NCBI GenBank assembly: GCA_032690845.1
Contig: CM064417.1
Coordinates: 33,362,432-33,426,431, forward strand
Length of the DNA: 64,000 nucleotides
DNA from: Eleusine coracana subsp. coracana
Lineage: Eukaryota; Streptophyta; Magnoliopsida; Poales; Poaceae
Direction of reading: 5' to 3'
The notes under the pieces are model-generated. The model was not told where the DNA came from. It made no database searches and saw only the letters and a program-made list of their open reading frames with translations. The position numbers were made by a program, and so were the translations under genes. Positions 22,230 to 34,200 of the stretch are shown here, piece after piece. Within the stretch, counting starts at the first letter, position 1. Each line of letters opens with the position of its first letter.

Positions 22230-24664
22230 ATGGCAGGGTCAGGATAGGACAAGGGCAAGGGTAAGATGCCTTAGAAGCCCAAGAGCAAGAAGAGGACCAG
22301 GGGGGACCCAGAGTCAGAGAGGGCCAAGAGGGTTGCACAGCACATAGAGGCCATGGAGGCTTCCCGTAGGACACCTGGATCACCGCTGATCACAAGTACA
22401 CAGACAGACGACCAAGGTCGTAGGAGGAGCATCAGGTAGAGGACCACAGGGCCAGAGCTGTACATAGGGATCAGGTTGCCATCATGGTCGCAGGGTACTC
22501 CGACTTCTCGTCAGGAGAGGTCGTCGAGACCTGCGGAGCAGGGATCCTCCAGGCAGGAGGAGGAGTCAGAGGAGGAGAGCTCAGAGTCAGAGTCAGAGGA
22601 GTCAGAGGAGGTTGAGGAGGAGGAAACTGAGCAGCTAGCACAGCCACAGCAGCAGAGGACTGCTCACCGGGCAGGAGACCCGCAATGCACCTGTGCAGTG
22701 TGCACGAGGAGGTTGTAGAGACTGGTACAGGCAGCCGGGGAGACAGACATTCTTAAGGTTCCTATAAAGGACCTTAGGATGCTTTGTCTAGTTCCCTTCG
22801 AGCAGTGGGTTCCAGTCCTCAGGGACCCTGCTGCAGGAGAGATGTACTGGACAGGCCTCCAGAGGAGGATTGGAGAGGGTCTGAGTCACTATCTTTCGCT
22901 GAAAGGCAAAGATAAGCTATTTGTGTCATAGCAGTACACTACTTACCAGGCTATGAGGAGAGCCACAAGCACAGACATGGAGCAGTACTTCACCTACCTA
23001 CCTGGTCTGGCAGAGTTGGTCACGGAGCCATACAGGTACAGAGAGGACATTGTGCTAGAGTTCTACGTGACACTGTGGGTTGCCAGAGACCACTCATAGA
23101 TCTAGTTCTTATTCAGAGGGCAGCCACAGCGTGTGAGCAGGGGAAACCTGATAGCCAGCTTTGGACTCCTTACTGCAGATTTCCAGCTGTACAGGAGTGC
23201 CTACCCGACCCTTGCTCCACCCCGTAGACCACAGGGATGAGGCTACCTTTAGATGACATGGTGTCGATCGCCTTTCCACCACCGCACACTCCAGGCTTTG
23301 AGAGAGGCCCTGCAAGACTCACTGTAGAGGCCAAGGTGGTTAGAGCGATAGTCACCAGGACTATCATTCCCAGGTCTGGCTATAGAGAGGAGTTCACTTT
23401 ACTTCACCAATGGACAGTAGCAGCTATTCTGAGGAGACAGCCATTTGACTTGGCTGATTTGCTGATTGATGAGACAGAGGAGGTTATTTCTGAGAGGGTA
23501 GGAGGACGTCACTTGGTCTATGCTCCCTACATTTGCTATCTACTGAGAAGGATGGGGCTGGTGACGGAGGAGCAGTACTACGCGTTCCCTGATGTGACAA
23601 CCAGCTACTCACCTAGAGTCCCCAAGGGTTCGCAGTCAGCCTCTAGTTAGCAGATAGGAGAGGAGGAGCAGGAGTCACCGCCAGTCACTCACGAGCAGGC
23701 AGCTCATCCATAGATAGTGGTTTCTGAGTCAGCCAGTACAGGAACACCTCACCAGCCTACGGGTACACAGTCAGAGGACGCTATCACTGTAGCAGCACTT
23801 GCAGGATGCCTGGGTGAGTTCATACAGAGCGCAGCTGAGGATAGACGTCAGATGATGGAGGTCATCAGGGGATAGGCAGAGCTTCAGAGACAGCAGATGA
23901 CACTAGTAACCACCCTGATGACTGAGATGGCGGAGCTCACCAGAGGACAGACTGGCCAGTAGGCAGGAGTCCCCGTACTACCACAGTTCCAGTAGCTTCC
24001 GACCCAGGCAGACCCCTTCACTGCTATACAGCTCAGTCCAACGGGTTGTCACACTCAGGGGTGTTACCGACAGGGGGGGAGCAGGAAAGACTTTCTCTCC
24101 AGTGACTCAGCTCTCCCCCTTGTCAGGTTTCTCAGTCTTTACGTTGTTCTCTTCACCTGCACAGTCTACAGCTTCACAGAGGACAGCACCTACCACCTCC
24201 CAGCAGAAGCCACCAGTTAGGAGTCTGTTCTCAGATATAGTGCACACCACACGTGCAGACTCCCAGTCAGCCCCAGTGTCATCAACGGCTCCACCCCCTT
24301 CTGCTACAGACACCCCTCTAGTCACACTTGAGGTAGCGGAGGATCTGGTCCACCGAGGTTTCACACAGGAGGATGTGGATGACCTTGCTCTTCTTCAAGC
24401 GACTGCTGCCGAAGAGACATCCATAGTCCCATCAGCAGGGCAGGACAAAGGGTCTGAGTTGCCTGTAGACCTTGACTTCTTCAAGCAGATGGATGTTCAG
24501 GCGGCACAGGCTCAGCGAGCGCAGCAAGATCCAGCACAGGAGCAGCCAGGAGCAGAGCCTTTAGAGGACATCGCTGCACCACGAGTGCATAGATGTTCTC
24601 TTTTCCCGCTTTTTGGTGCTTGTTGCCAAAGGGGGAGAAGTATGATCCTATGTGATCGAGAGTA
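22230..24664 (+). pseudogene. Sirevirus A env-like third ORF (TAG-riddled)
   Basis: A long constrained frame from ATG 22,230: a Lys/Arg-rich N-terminus, an acidic Ser/Glu run (22,550-22,640, EESEEESSESESEESEEVEE) and a structured middle (LCLVPFEQWVPVLRDPAAG; TDMEQYFTYLPGLAELVTEP; LLHQWTVAAILRRQPFDLAD; LVYAPYICYLLRRMGLVTEE). A Gln/Pro/Ala-rich tail extends to 24,664. It resembles the conserved region of the uncharacterised plant retroelement/'putative plant transposon' protein family that occupies the env-like slot of Sireviruses; its function is unknown. In-frame TAGs occur at 22,245, 22,272, 22,437, 22,716, 22,929, 23,097, 23,103, 23,648, 23,711, 23,873, 23,960 and 23,993. Frameshifts lie near 23,230 and 24,040-24,100. 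Confidence 0.7.
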
Positions 24665-25195
24665 GCTTGTATCTAGGGGGAGCATACGAGTGTACATTGG
24701 TTTTTGGGAGTTAGATATATTTGGATCTTATTTTGGTGGTTTTATTGAGATATTCGTGGATTTTGACGAGTCATGTTTTCCATTCGCTTGTGTTTGACTC
24801 ATCTTAATCTCACTTGGTTTATTTTCATACGTAGTGCTTTATATTCCTTTCTTATCTCGTATGCTTGTGTATAATTCCATGATGATGATTGCTTGTTCTT
24901 AATTCTTATCCATTGCCATGCTAACCTGTTGCATATCATTATTCATGTCTTGCATTGCATGTCCTTATGCTTTTATTAATATCTTCTCATAACATGCATG
25001 CATATCATCTAGAGTGTGCCTTTCTTTCTTATTCCTCTTAGCTCTTGATGATGCTTGTTTGAGTAGGACCTTGTGTGTTTCTCTCTTATGCTTTTGAGGT
25101 TCCTCTCGATCATAGTGTAGCTCTTTTAGCCTTATTGTTCATTGATAAGATTATGATAAGTAGTGGTTGTCATCAATCACCAAAAAGGGGGAGAT
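24620..25195 (+). other. Multiple polypurine tracts before the Sirevirus A 3' LTR
   Basis: Three purine tracts, AAAGGGGGAGAAG (about 24,628), TAGGGGGAGC (about 24,675) and AAAAAGGGGGAGAT (25,182-25,195, directly abutting the LTR), are spaced over 560 bp. Repeated purine tracts of this type upstream of the 3' LTR are a Sirevirus hallmark; Sirevirus B has the same set. The last tract is the one expected to prime plus-strand synthesis. Confidence 0.75.
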
Positions 25196-26665
25196 TGTAA
25201 TCTTCATGACCATTGATGGAATTCCCAAGGTATGAATGTTTTAGTGATAGATGACAACTATGAAATTATGGGCTAATATCTACATGAGTGTTGTCTATGT
25301 AGGAATCATCTCTAAACTCTACTACAAATCATATGGATGATGGTTGCCTTGGCGATTGATGACAATGACCACAAGCATGGAGGCTTGTGAGCTTGATGGA
25401 GTCCAAGGGTTGATGGAGATGGATCAAAGCTAAGGACAAGCTATGGAGCAAGTGTTGGGAACACTTGTCTAGTTGTTAGGGCTCTGAGTCCATAGGAAAA
25501 ACCAGACTATCAAGGGGGTCTAGATCATTTCTCTTAGGTCATGTCTAGTCGGTGATGTGCAAGGTTGCTCGGTGAAATCACAGGCACTAGGTGACAGTGG
25601 AGAAGCCAAGGAGCTATTCGGACAAGCCGAGAAACAAAGTCAAGCGAGGACGAGGAGTTTTAGCTTCTGGACGAAGTGACCGGACAGGGGGGTCAGTGGA
25701 GATCGGACTGTACAGTCACTAAGTGGACAGAGAGCAGTTTTCAAGGAATTTGTCTATGCAGGGATCTTCAATAGTGACCGGACGGTCCGGTCAGCAGACC
25801 GGACAGTCCGGTCTGTATGGAGACGAGCCGAGACAGAGAGGACGCAAATTGGGAGCTCTCTGGAATGGAGAGAGAAAGTCTGACCGGATGGTCCGGTTAG
25901 TAGGAGATCAGCAGGGACAGAGCCGTTGGTGCCGAGGATTGCAGTGACCGGACAGTCCGGTCAGTTGGCCCAGAAAGCAGATTTTGTGGAGCAGCGGCTA
26001 GTTGGAGGTTGGAAGCCTATATAACTTCGTTGCTGGGGTCTTGGAGACCACTCTTGGCCAGTGGAACTGCTTGGAGCATTTGGTGAGAGCCAAGAGGAAA
26101 AGAGGAGGGCACTAGGCCGTCACACGTTTGTACACGGTTTAAGCCCGCCGGTGAAAGGGGCATTGCTAGTGAGCGCTCGTGTTAGCTCAAGGAGTCCGGC
26201 AAGTTCTCGAGGGAGGCGAGCTTGTGCTTTGGTGGCAGTGGTGACATGCACTATGTCTTCACTCCGGGAGTGATTGCGGGCTCATGGGCGAGAACTCCAC
26301 ATTAGTTGCGGGACGGACCGGGACTCCGGCAGGAGAGGTCCAACGAGGAGTAGGGGAAGGCGCCATCCTTTCGAGACCTCGAGAAAAAATAATGAGCATT
26401 ACTTGACCCCCTCTTTACTATTCCGCATTTGTGTGCTCTAGTAATTAGGTTGAACTGTGGCTTGCATAGGCTAGTGTGTTTGGATTCCGCGCTTGCTATC
26501 ATCATGAACACTAGCATGTGTAGGGTATTGGTCTACTAGACTTGTTAGGTTGCAACGATTGTTAGGCTCCAGTAGTGTAAATTGAAGTATTTGGATTCGT
26601 GAGCGGCTTACCGATTCAACCCCCCCCCCCCCCCCCCCCCTCTCGATACGTCTTTGGTCCTTACA
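25196..26665 (+). repeat. Sirevirus A 3' LTR
   Basis: 1,470 bp, starting TGTAATCTTCATGACC and ending CCTTACA. It contains the same palindromes (25,670-25,960), TATA box (about 26,020) and C-run (about 26,620-26,640) as the 5' copy. It lacks about 165 bp between the GCACTAGG and AAGGCCGTCACACG blocks found in the 5' LTR. Confidence 0.9.
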
Positions 26666-26670
26666 GTTGT

Positions 26671-27797
26671 CCATGATGAAATTCGACTGCAAAATCATAT
26701 CCAAAAAGCTTGCTAACCTAAAGGTGCTGAGGAAATGTCGAAAGTCACTGGTCCAATATGTACTTAAGAGTGAAATGATCCGTGCGAATGATGAACGGAC
26801 GTCCCCAAAGATATGGTGCCCAGTGACGTGCTGCATAGACTAACCCAATGACTTCATGCTCATAAGCTGCCAACTTGGCATGGCGTGGAAAGATAGGTCT
26901 ACTGAAGAAAGCAATTGGCCCTGAATTCTAGTGCAAAACACCCCCAAATCCGGCTCTAGAAGCATCACAATCGATGATGAACGTGGAACAGAAATCAGGT
27001 AGCTGAAGAACTGGTGCAGTAGTGAGTGATGTCTTAAGTTGCTGAAAAGCCATGGTCACATTGTCATCCCAAACAAAGGACTCCTTGCTGAGCAGCTTAT
27101 TCAAAGGTGTTGCGATTGAACCGAAGCCACGAATGAATTTACGGTAATAACCGGCGTGGCCAAGGAAACCACACAACGCACGGACAGTTTTGGGACAAGG
27201 CCAATCCACCACAGCTTGGACCATAGATGCGTCCATCGCTACCCCTTGTGCAGACACAACATGGCCAAGGTACGCCACTGATGTTTCACCGAAAAGACAC
27301 TTGGAGCGCTTGAGGTAAAGCTGATGTTGTTGGAGCAAGGAGAACACAAGTCGAATGTGGCCAAGATGTTCAGACCATGAATGATTGTAGATTAAAATAT
27401 CATCAAAGAAAACAAGCACAAAACAACGGAGGTAAGGACGAAGAACCGAGTTCATGAGTGCCTGGAATGCTGACGGAGCATTTGTGAGGCCAAATGGCAT
27501 GACCATGAACTCAAAGAGACCCTCATGCGTGCGGAATGCCATTTTAGCAATGTCGGCATCAAACATGCGCACTTCATGGTAGCCGGATCGCAAATCAAGC
27601 TTTGTGAAGAAGCATGCACCCATGAGTTCATCGAGCAGCTCGTCCACCACCCGTATTGGAAACTTGTCTTTGACTGTTCTATCGTTGAGTGCGCGATAAT
27701 CAATGCAGAAATGCCATGTGCCATCATGCTTCTTGGCTAGAAAGACAGGAGAAGAAAACGTTGATGAACTGCGCCGGATGAGGCCACGGTGCAGCAT
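26671..27797 (-). pseudogene. Gypsy reverse transcriptase and RNase H
   Basis: Reverse transcriptase, readable from 27,797 (earlier bases belong to the same polyprotein): SSPVFLAKKHDGTWHFCIDY, KLDLRSGYHEVRM, MPFGLTNAPSAFQALM and the catalytic FFDDILIY at about 27,400. RNase H follows (FIIDCDASRAGFGGVL) with a stop at about 26,925, after which the frame continues (NSGPIAFFSRP). The sequence up to 26,671 joins, across the Sirevirus insertion, to the integrase part beginning at about 16,504, with the duplicated bases at the seam. Stops and a frameshift make it non-functional. Confidence 0.92.
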
Positions 27798-28072
27798 CTC
27801 TGCACATTGTCACTCTAGTTCGGACTTTTGGGTTGGTGGGTATCAATAAGGATGCACAACGACTGGATCCGTACCAGGCAGAAGATGGATAGGATGATCA
27901 CCGTCTCTTGATGGTGGCAGACCTTGTGGTTCAGCAAAGATGTCATCAAAATCATCGAGTAATGTTTGTAAAAGATCACGTGCCAAACATGAATGCAAGG
28001 AACGACGATGTTTGGTATTGTCTAGTAGGCCGTACCAAGTAACCCTATGGTCAAAGTGCCAAAAAGACATTG

Positions 28073-28510
28073 TCATGGTTGTGAAGTCCCAGAGGATCGA
28101 CCCCAATGTTCGTAGCCGCCCAATACAATATCATGTTCACCTAGCAATATGGCAAAGAGGTTGATGCCAAAGAACTCATCACCAATCTGTGCCTGGACAC
28201 CATGACATGTTCCAGAGCTAGACACATGATCCCCATTGGCAACGGAGACACGAACACCCTCATGATGCACCGGTTGTATCCCTGCCTTACGTGCCACTTC
28301 TTCAGAGATAAAATTATGTGTTGACCCGGAGTCCAGTAGGGCTGTGAACTGCTGGTTGTTGATGGTGACAAGAACACGCATTGAATCACCATGGTGAACC
28401 CCCAAGATCGCATACACCAAAATTTGTCGGTTGGCATCATCATCTACTTCTTTATCATCATAATGGACAGCAACAGTGAATAACTTAGGACAGACCTTCT
28501 TATGAGCCAT
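28073..28510 (-). pseudogene. Gypsy aspartic protease region
   Basis: The minus-strand frame contains FTALLDSGSTHNFISEEVAR, the retroviral-type aspartic protease motif D-S/T-G, followed by VRVSVANGDHV and ILLGEHDIVLGGYEHWG (the family has DVVLGxxWL). Just upstream (28,511-28,570) the gag zinc knuckle can be read as CFNC...HKKVC only after removing one extra base, so a frameshift separates gag from pol. Its role is polyprotein cleavage (family knowledge). Confidence 0.85.
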
Positions 28511-28575
28511 GGAGAACTTTTATCACAATTAAAAACACAAGCCTTGTGCTCGACGATCGGCCATCTCCTCTTGCG

Positions 28576-29426
28576 TTAGGAATTTGAAAGTACGTTGTGG
28601 TGTGGTCGTGGCAGTTGCTGTTGTGGTTTTCTGGTCTCTAAGCGGTCCCATGACCCATGGAGGGCGTCGGAGACCATACTTAGGCAACGTTCAAAAGCTC
28701 GTGCCAAGCTCATCGCTTCCTCCAACGTCTCAGGTTTCTGAAGTTCCACATCTGTGCGCAGGGGTTGCATAAGGCCAGCAGTGAAGAGTTGGGTGGACTG
28801 CTTGTCTGTCATCTTGTCATCATGGCAAAGTAGTGCCAAAAATTGGCGCTGGTAGTCCTCAACAGTTCCAGTGCGGTGAAGCTGGGCCAATTTGCCTAGA
28901 GAATTGGTACGCAGAGGAGGTCCAAACCTCAAATTGACGTGCTTGATGAACTTAGGCAAGGACAGCTCGCCATGATTGCTTTCCAGACGATAATACCACT
29001 GCTGATCCACACCTTCAAGGTAGAAGGGTGCGTACCACAGCTTGTCTTCCTCGGGTGTATTTTGTCCTCTAAAAAACTGATCACACTTGTTGAGCCACTG
29101 TAATGGATCATCGAGGTCATCATATGATGGAAAACGAATGCGATGAAGGCAAGGAAGCAGTCGACGATCATTGTGATCATCCTCAGTTGTGCCCTCATGA
29201 TGATGTCTTTGACTGTCGTGCTGGCCGCCCTTGTCGTCGTCATCATCATCATCACTATCGTCGCCACCGCCTCCGCCACCCCCACCCATACCACGGCGAG
29301 GCTTCTCATACGGCTTCTTGGATGACTCATCGACCTTGTTGGGTTTGTCAGCGTCTAGTGGCTTGCCGTCGGGATCCATCAGCTGCTTGGAACTGCAAGA
29401 CTGCTCCAGCCTGCTGATGGCGATGT
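28576..29426 (-). pseudogene. Gypsy gag, main part
   Basis: Contains a Gly/Asp-rich stretch, then the gag capsid core of Ty3/gypsy elements: RIRFPSYDDLDDPLQWLNKC, FYLEGVDQQWYYRLESNHGE and GTVEDYQRQFLALLC. It ends near ETLEEAMSLARAFE. The N-terminal part lies on the other side of the Copia insertion (35,933-36,100); the open frame that continues to 29,463 reads into the Copia LTR and is artificial. Confidence 0.85.
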
Positions 29427-30436
29427 TGTTGGAATTATATGGGCTTGGCCCATTAATATTCACAATAATTCCTGAAAAATCTCAAAGGCCCATTCATGAG
29501 TGGTGGAAGTGCAAAGGTTTAGTCTCACATTGCTAGTGGAGGTGGAGGGAGTCAAACTTATAAGGTTGGTTGCTCTAGCATCTCTTGCAAGTGTGTGGAT
29601 GAGAAGAAGGAAGAACACACGCGCGCACTCGCTCGCCTCGCCGGACCGGGCCAGACGGGGCGGGGCGTGGGCGATGGGCACGGCCGCGCATCACCTGCGT
29701 GAATGGTCCGCCGAAATTTGGTCCCTTGCCTTGCGGGGGCGCGGCTTCCATTTGCACTTTCTTTTAGCTGCGCGTTCCATATATTTCCATATATTTGGTT
29801 ATAGAAACCGACGTATTAATATAGTAACCGACTCGGTTGTGGGACGCCCAACCCTAGCGATTCCTCCCTATAAATACATACGGGTATCATCGCAAATCAT
29901 ATCACGCAATCGCCTAGGGTTTTGCCTCTCGCTACTGTTGTGCCGCCAAGACTTTTCCATCCCGATCGTCGGCGTGCACTGGCGAATGGGAAAGCAGGTC
30001 TTCGGAACCGTCGTCCTTTGTGATCCTGCACCGGGAGAAGGCAAATAAGGTTTTTGGGAAGCGCTCTGCGCGACTGCTCGATCGCTTCCTCGTCTTCGTC
30101 AAGCTCGTCGCCACGGCTCATCTTCCTCGTCATCGAGTCAGTCTCACCCGTCATCGCCAACAACGTGACGGTGCTGCACGTCGTCGCCGCCTCCTCTACC
30201 CAGTCCTGAAGGAAACGTACATACTCTCATCTCAAACCATGTCTTCCATACTAGCTTTCGTGATCTGTTTATATATGATGGATGTTACAAGTATGGTAGA
30301 TGCTATGCTTTTGTCTGACCATATAGACCTGTCTAGATCTTGCACACACTTGTCTAGTTCATCATGCAATCTGATAATCATGCTTATAATTTAGTTCTGG
30401 ATCAATATAAAACTAAAAGTGCTAATTTATCCAACA
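29427..30436 (+). repeat. Copia 5' LTR
   Basis: 1,010 bp; starts TGTTGGAATTATATGGGC and ends TTATCCAACA. A GC-rich block lies at about 29,620-29,760, the TATA box at about 29,868, and TAGGGTTTTG at about 29,913. The bases after it (ATCCAAAAATC) are not the usual iMet primer site, so another tRNA, or decay, must be assumed. Confidence 0.9.
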
Positions 30437-31288
30437 ATCCAAAAATCTTATTGTAGGCACTTTAGTTTTATAGATGGATTTGTCAATGCACTGAGGCCAG
30501 AGAAATTCATTGGCGTGCACTTTAAGAGATGGAAAGAAATAGTCACTTTGTGGCTTACTGCCATGAATGTGTTTTGGGTGTCCACTGGCAAACCTGAAGG
30601 CGATCTTACTACAGATTAGGAAAAGGCCTACAATGAAGCCAACATAATATTCTTGGGCGCTATTATTGGAGCTTTGATAGATCGTCTTCAGGACGTCGAT
30701 ATCCATCATACAGTCGCAAAGGAATTGTGGGACGCTCTGATCGCTGACTATGGCGGTTCTGATGTTGGCACTGAATTGTATGTCATTGAGCATTACCATG
30801 ATTATAAGATGGTAGATGGTAAATCTGTCGTCGCGCAGGCTCATGAGATACAATGCATTGTGATGGAACTCGAACTTCTTAAGATCGTCGTACCTGAGAA
30901 GCTTGTGGCTGGGGGCATGATTGCCAAATTGCCTCCGTCTTGGAGGGATTTTGCCACTACTCTCAAACACAAGAGAACGAACATATCTATCTCAGATTTG
31001 ATCGCGTCTCTTGATGTTGAGGAGAAAGCTCGTGAGAAGGATGGACGTTCTAAAGCTAACAAGGGACACACTGTTGCCAATATGGTGCATCATCCACAAC
31101 AGTCTCATGGCAGTGGTGGTAAGGGCAAGGGCAAGAACAATAAGCCTAAGCAGACCACTACCTTCAAGAAGAAGGACAAGGAGAAGGGAGCATGCTTTGT
31201 TTGCGGTTCTAATGAGCATTGGGCAAAAAGTGTCCAGAACGCAAAGGAAGCAAGCCCCACAGCAGAAAACTACAAACATGGTGACTAG
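30437..31288 (+). pseudogene. Copia gag
   Basis: Frame with one TAG (about 30,617), encoding LRPEKFIGVHFKRWKEIVTL, the capsid region (VAKELWDALIADYGG; MELELLKIVVPEKLVAGGMI; LPPSWRDFATTLKHKR) and a Lys/Gly-rich tail with the CCHC knuckle start CFVCGSNEHWAK. The final Cys of the knuckle (KKC) is reached only in the next frame, so a frameshift lies at about 31,225. Gag packages the element RNA (family knowledge). No good start codon is visible right after the LTR. Confidence 0.85.
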
Positions 31289-34200
31289 TGCTAAAGAAAA
31301 TAGTGGGTATGGTAATTTACCATATGTTTTTTCTGTATTTCAATCTACTAGTTGGTGGCTTGATACTGGTGCTAATATTCATGTGTGTGCTGATGCTTCT
31401 TTGTTTACTTCTTACCAGGTCGTCCGGGATTCCTCCATCCTAATAGGGAATGGGTCACATGCTTCTGTTCATGGTGTTGGCACGGTCGAGTTGAAGTTCA
31501 CTTCAGGGAAGATTGTCCAATTAAAGAATGTACAGCATGTCCCTTCTATCAAGAAGAATCTCGTTAGTGGCTCCCTTTTGTGTAGGGATGGTTTTAAGGT
31601 AGTGCTTGAGTCGAATAAAGTTGTCGTGTCTAAGAGTGGACAATTTATTGGTAAAGGCTATGAGTGCGGAGGCTTGTTCCGCTTTTCCCTTTTAGATTAT
31701 TGCAATAAGTCTGTGAACTATATTTGTGATGGTGTTAATGAGAGTGATGCTAGTGTTTGGCATTCACGTTTATGTCATCTAAATTTTGGTTCTATGTCTC
31801 GACTTTCCAGCTTGAATTTAATTCTGAATTTTTCCATTGTCAAAAGTTCTAAGTGCTCGAGTTGTGTGCAATCTAAGCAACCTCGAAAGCCTCACAAGGC
31901 AGTAGAGGAGAGACGCTTAGCACCGCTAGAACTTATACATTCAGATCTTTGTGAGATGAATGGTATATTGACTGAAGGTGGAAAAAGATATTTCATGACT
32001 TTGATTGATGATGCGACTAGATATTGCTATGTTTATTTCCTAAAAACGAAAGATGAGGTTCTAAACTACTTTAAAATTTATAAGACTAAAGTTGAAACTC
32101 AACTAGAGAAAAAGATCAAAAGAATTAGGTCCGATCGTGGTGGCGAGTATTTCTCAAATGAGTTTGACTTATTTTGTGCGGAACAAGGTATGATACATGA
32201 GAGGACGCCTCCCTATTCACCCAATCAAACAGGGTTGCCGAAAGAAAGAATCGCACCTTGATTGACTTGGTTAATTCCATGTTAGACACGGCTGGATTAT
32301 CTAAGGCATGGTGGGGGGAGACTTTATTGACATCATGTCATGTCCTAAATAGAGTTCCCATGAAGAATAAGGAGAAGACGCCATATGAGGAATGGATTGG
32401 TAGAAAGCCATCGCTCTCTTACTTATGCACATGGGGTTGTTTGGCCAAAGTTAACGTACCAATCAACAAGAAGCATAAGTTAGGACCTAAAACTGTGGAT
32501 TGTATCTTTCTTGGATATGCTCATCATAGCATTGCCTATAGATTTTCTGTGGTTAAATCCGAGGTGCCTGATGTTCATGTTAATTCATTAATGGAGTCTC
32601 GTGATGTTACTTTCTTTGAGAACATATTTCCTATGAAAGATTTACATAGCATGTCTAGATTATCTTCTGATGTGATTGCTGAAACAACTCCTGAACCTAG
32701 TGCATTTTCTGATCATGCTGAACAAACACTTGAACCAATCCATGAGGAGATTGAAAGTGAAGCTCCTAGGAGGAGTAAGAGACAAAGGACTGCAAAGTCT
32801 TTTGGTGATGATTTCACTGTTTATCTTATGGATGACACTCCTAGAACTATTTCAGAGGCATATGCATCTTCTGATGCAGATGACTGGATAGAAGCTGTCC
32901 ATAGTGAGATGGACTTTATTCTTTCTAATGGAACCTAGGAAGTTGTCGATAGACCATATGGTTGTAAACCTGTGGGTTGTAAATAGGTATTCAAGAAAAA
33001 GCTTAAGCCTGATGGTACTATTGACAAGTATAAGGCTCGGCTTGTGGCTAAGGGTTATACTCAGAAAGAAGGCGAAGACTTCTTTGACACTTATTCACCT
33101 GTTGCTAGATTGACCACTATTCATGTATTATTTGCTCTGTCTGCCTCACATGGTCTTATCGTTCATCAGATGGACGTTAAGACAGCTTTCCTTGATGGAG
33201 AGTCGGATGAGGAAATCTATATGGTTCAGTCAGATGGATTTGTTATAAAGGGTCAAGAAGACAAGGTGTGCAAGTTGTTGAAGTCTTTGTATGGTCTGAA
33301 ACAAGCTCCTAAGCAGTGGCTTGAGAAATTTGATTCAACACTTCTAGCAGCAAGCTTTTCAGTCAATGATGCTGATAAATATGTGTACTACCGTCATGGT
33401 GGGGGTCAGGGAGTTATAATGTGCTTGTATGTTGATGACATACTCATCTCTGGAACAAATCTTGACGTGATCAATGAGGTCAAGACTTTTCTGTGCCAAA
33501 GCTTTGATATGAAGGATCTGGGTGAGGCTGATGTTATTTTAAACATCAAGCTAATCAAAGGAGAGAATGGGATTACTCTTACCCAATCTCATTATGTTGA
33601 GAAGCTCTTGAACCGTTTTGGTTACAAGGATAGCAAGCCTTCTCCAACACCTTATGATCCTAGCTTGATCCTTCAAAAGAATAAGAGAATTGGCAGAGAC
33701 CAATTAAGATATTCTCAGATTATTAGATCACTTATGTATTTAGCTAGTGCTCCTAGGCCTGACATCTTGTTTGTTGTGAGCAAACTGAGCCGGTTTACTT
33801 CTTACCCAGGTGATGATCATTGGTGTGCGCTTGAGCGGGTAATGCACTATTTAGTTGGTGCTATGGATTATGGAATTCATTATTCTGGATATCCAGCAGT
33901 ACTAGAGGGCTATAGTGATTCCAGTTGGATATCTGATGCTGATGAGCTGTATGCCACGAGTGGATATGCATTTACTCTTGGTGGTGCTGCTGTTTCATGG
34001 AGATCATGCAAACAGACCATTTTGACGAGGTCTACCATGGAAGCAGAGCTTACCGCACTAGATACAGCTACAGTTGAGGCCGATTGGCTATGTGAGCTCT
34101 TGATGGACTTGCCTATTGTCAAGAAACCTGTGCCGGCAATCCTCATGAAGTGTGACAATCAAACTATGATAGTCAAAGTGAACAATTCTAAGGACAATAT

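Larger units (their letters stand above)
16510..26665 (+). mobile_element. Sirevirus A: gag plus env-like Copia element lacking pol
   Basis: LTRs at 16,510-18,166 and 25,196-26,665 start TGTAAG/TGTAAT and end CCTTACA. The flanks GTCGT (16,505-16,509) and GTTGT (26,666-26,670) are a target duplication with one mismatch. A tRNA-iMet primer site follows the first LTR, and a polypurine tract precedes the second. Sirevirus traits (established for the Copia lineage SIRE/Maximus) are a long gag with coiled coil and CCHC knuckles, a third ORF behind the pol position, several purine-tract copies, and palindromes in U3. No protease, integrase, RT or RNase H is present between 20,208 and 22,229, so this copy depended on others. 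It sits in the gypsy RNase H. Confidence 0.88.

Noticed and set aside
22230..24000. Genuine stop-codon recoding (TAG read as Gln) in the Sirevirus third ORF
   Set aside because: Frameshifts in the same ORF and stops in other genes of the element show ordinary decay; methylation-driven CAG-to-TAG is the simpler cause.
30422..30970. Long minus-strand frame opposite the Copia gag
   Set aside because: Antisense shadow; the plus-strand frame carries all gag motifs.
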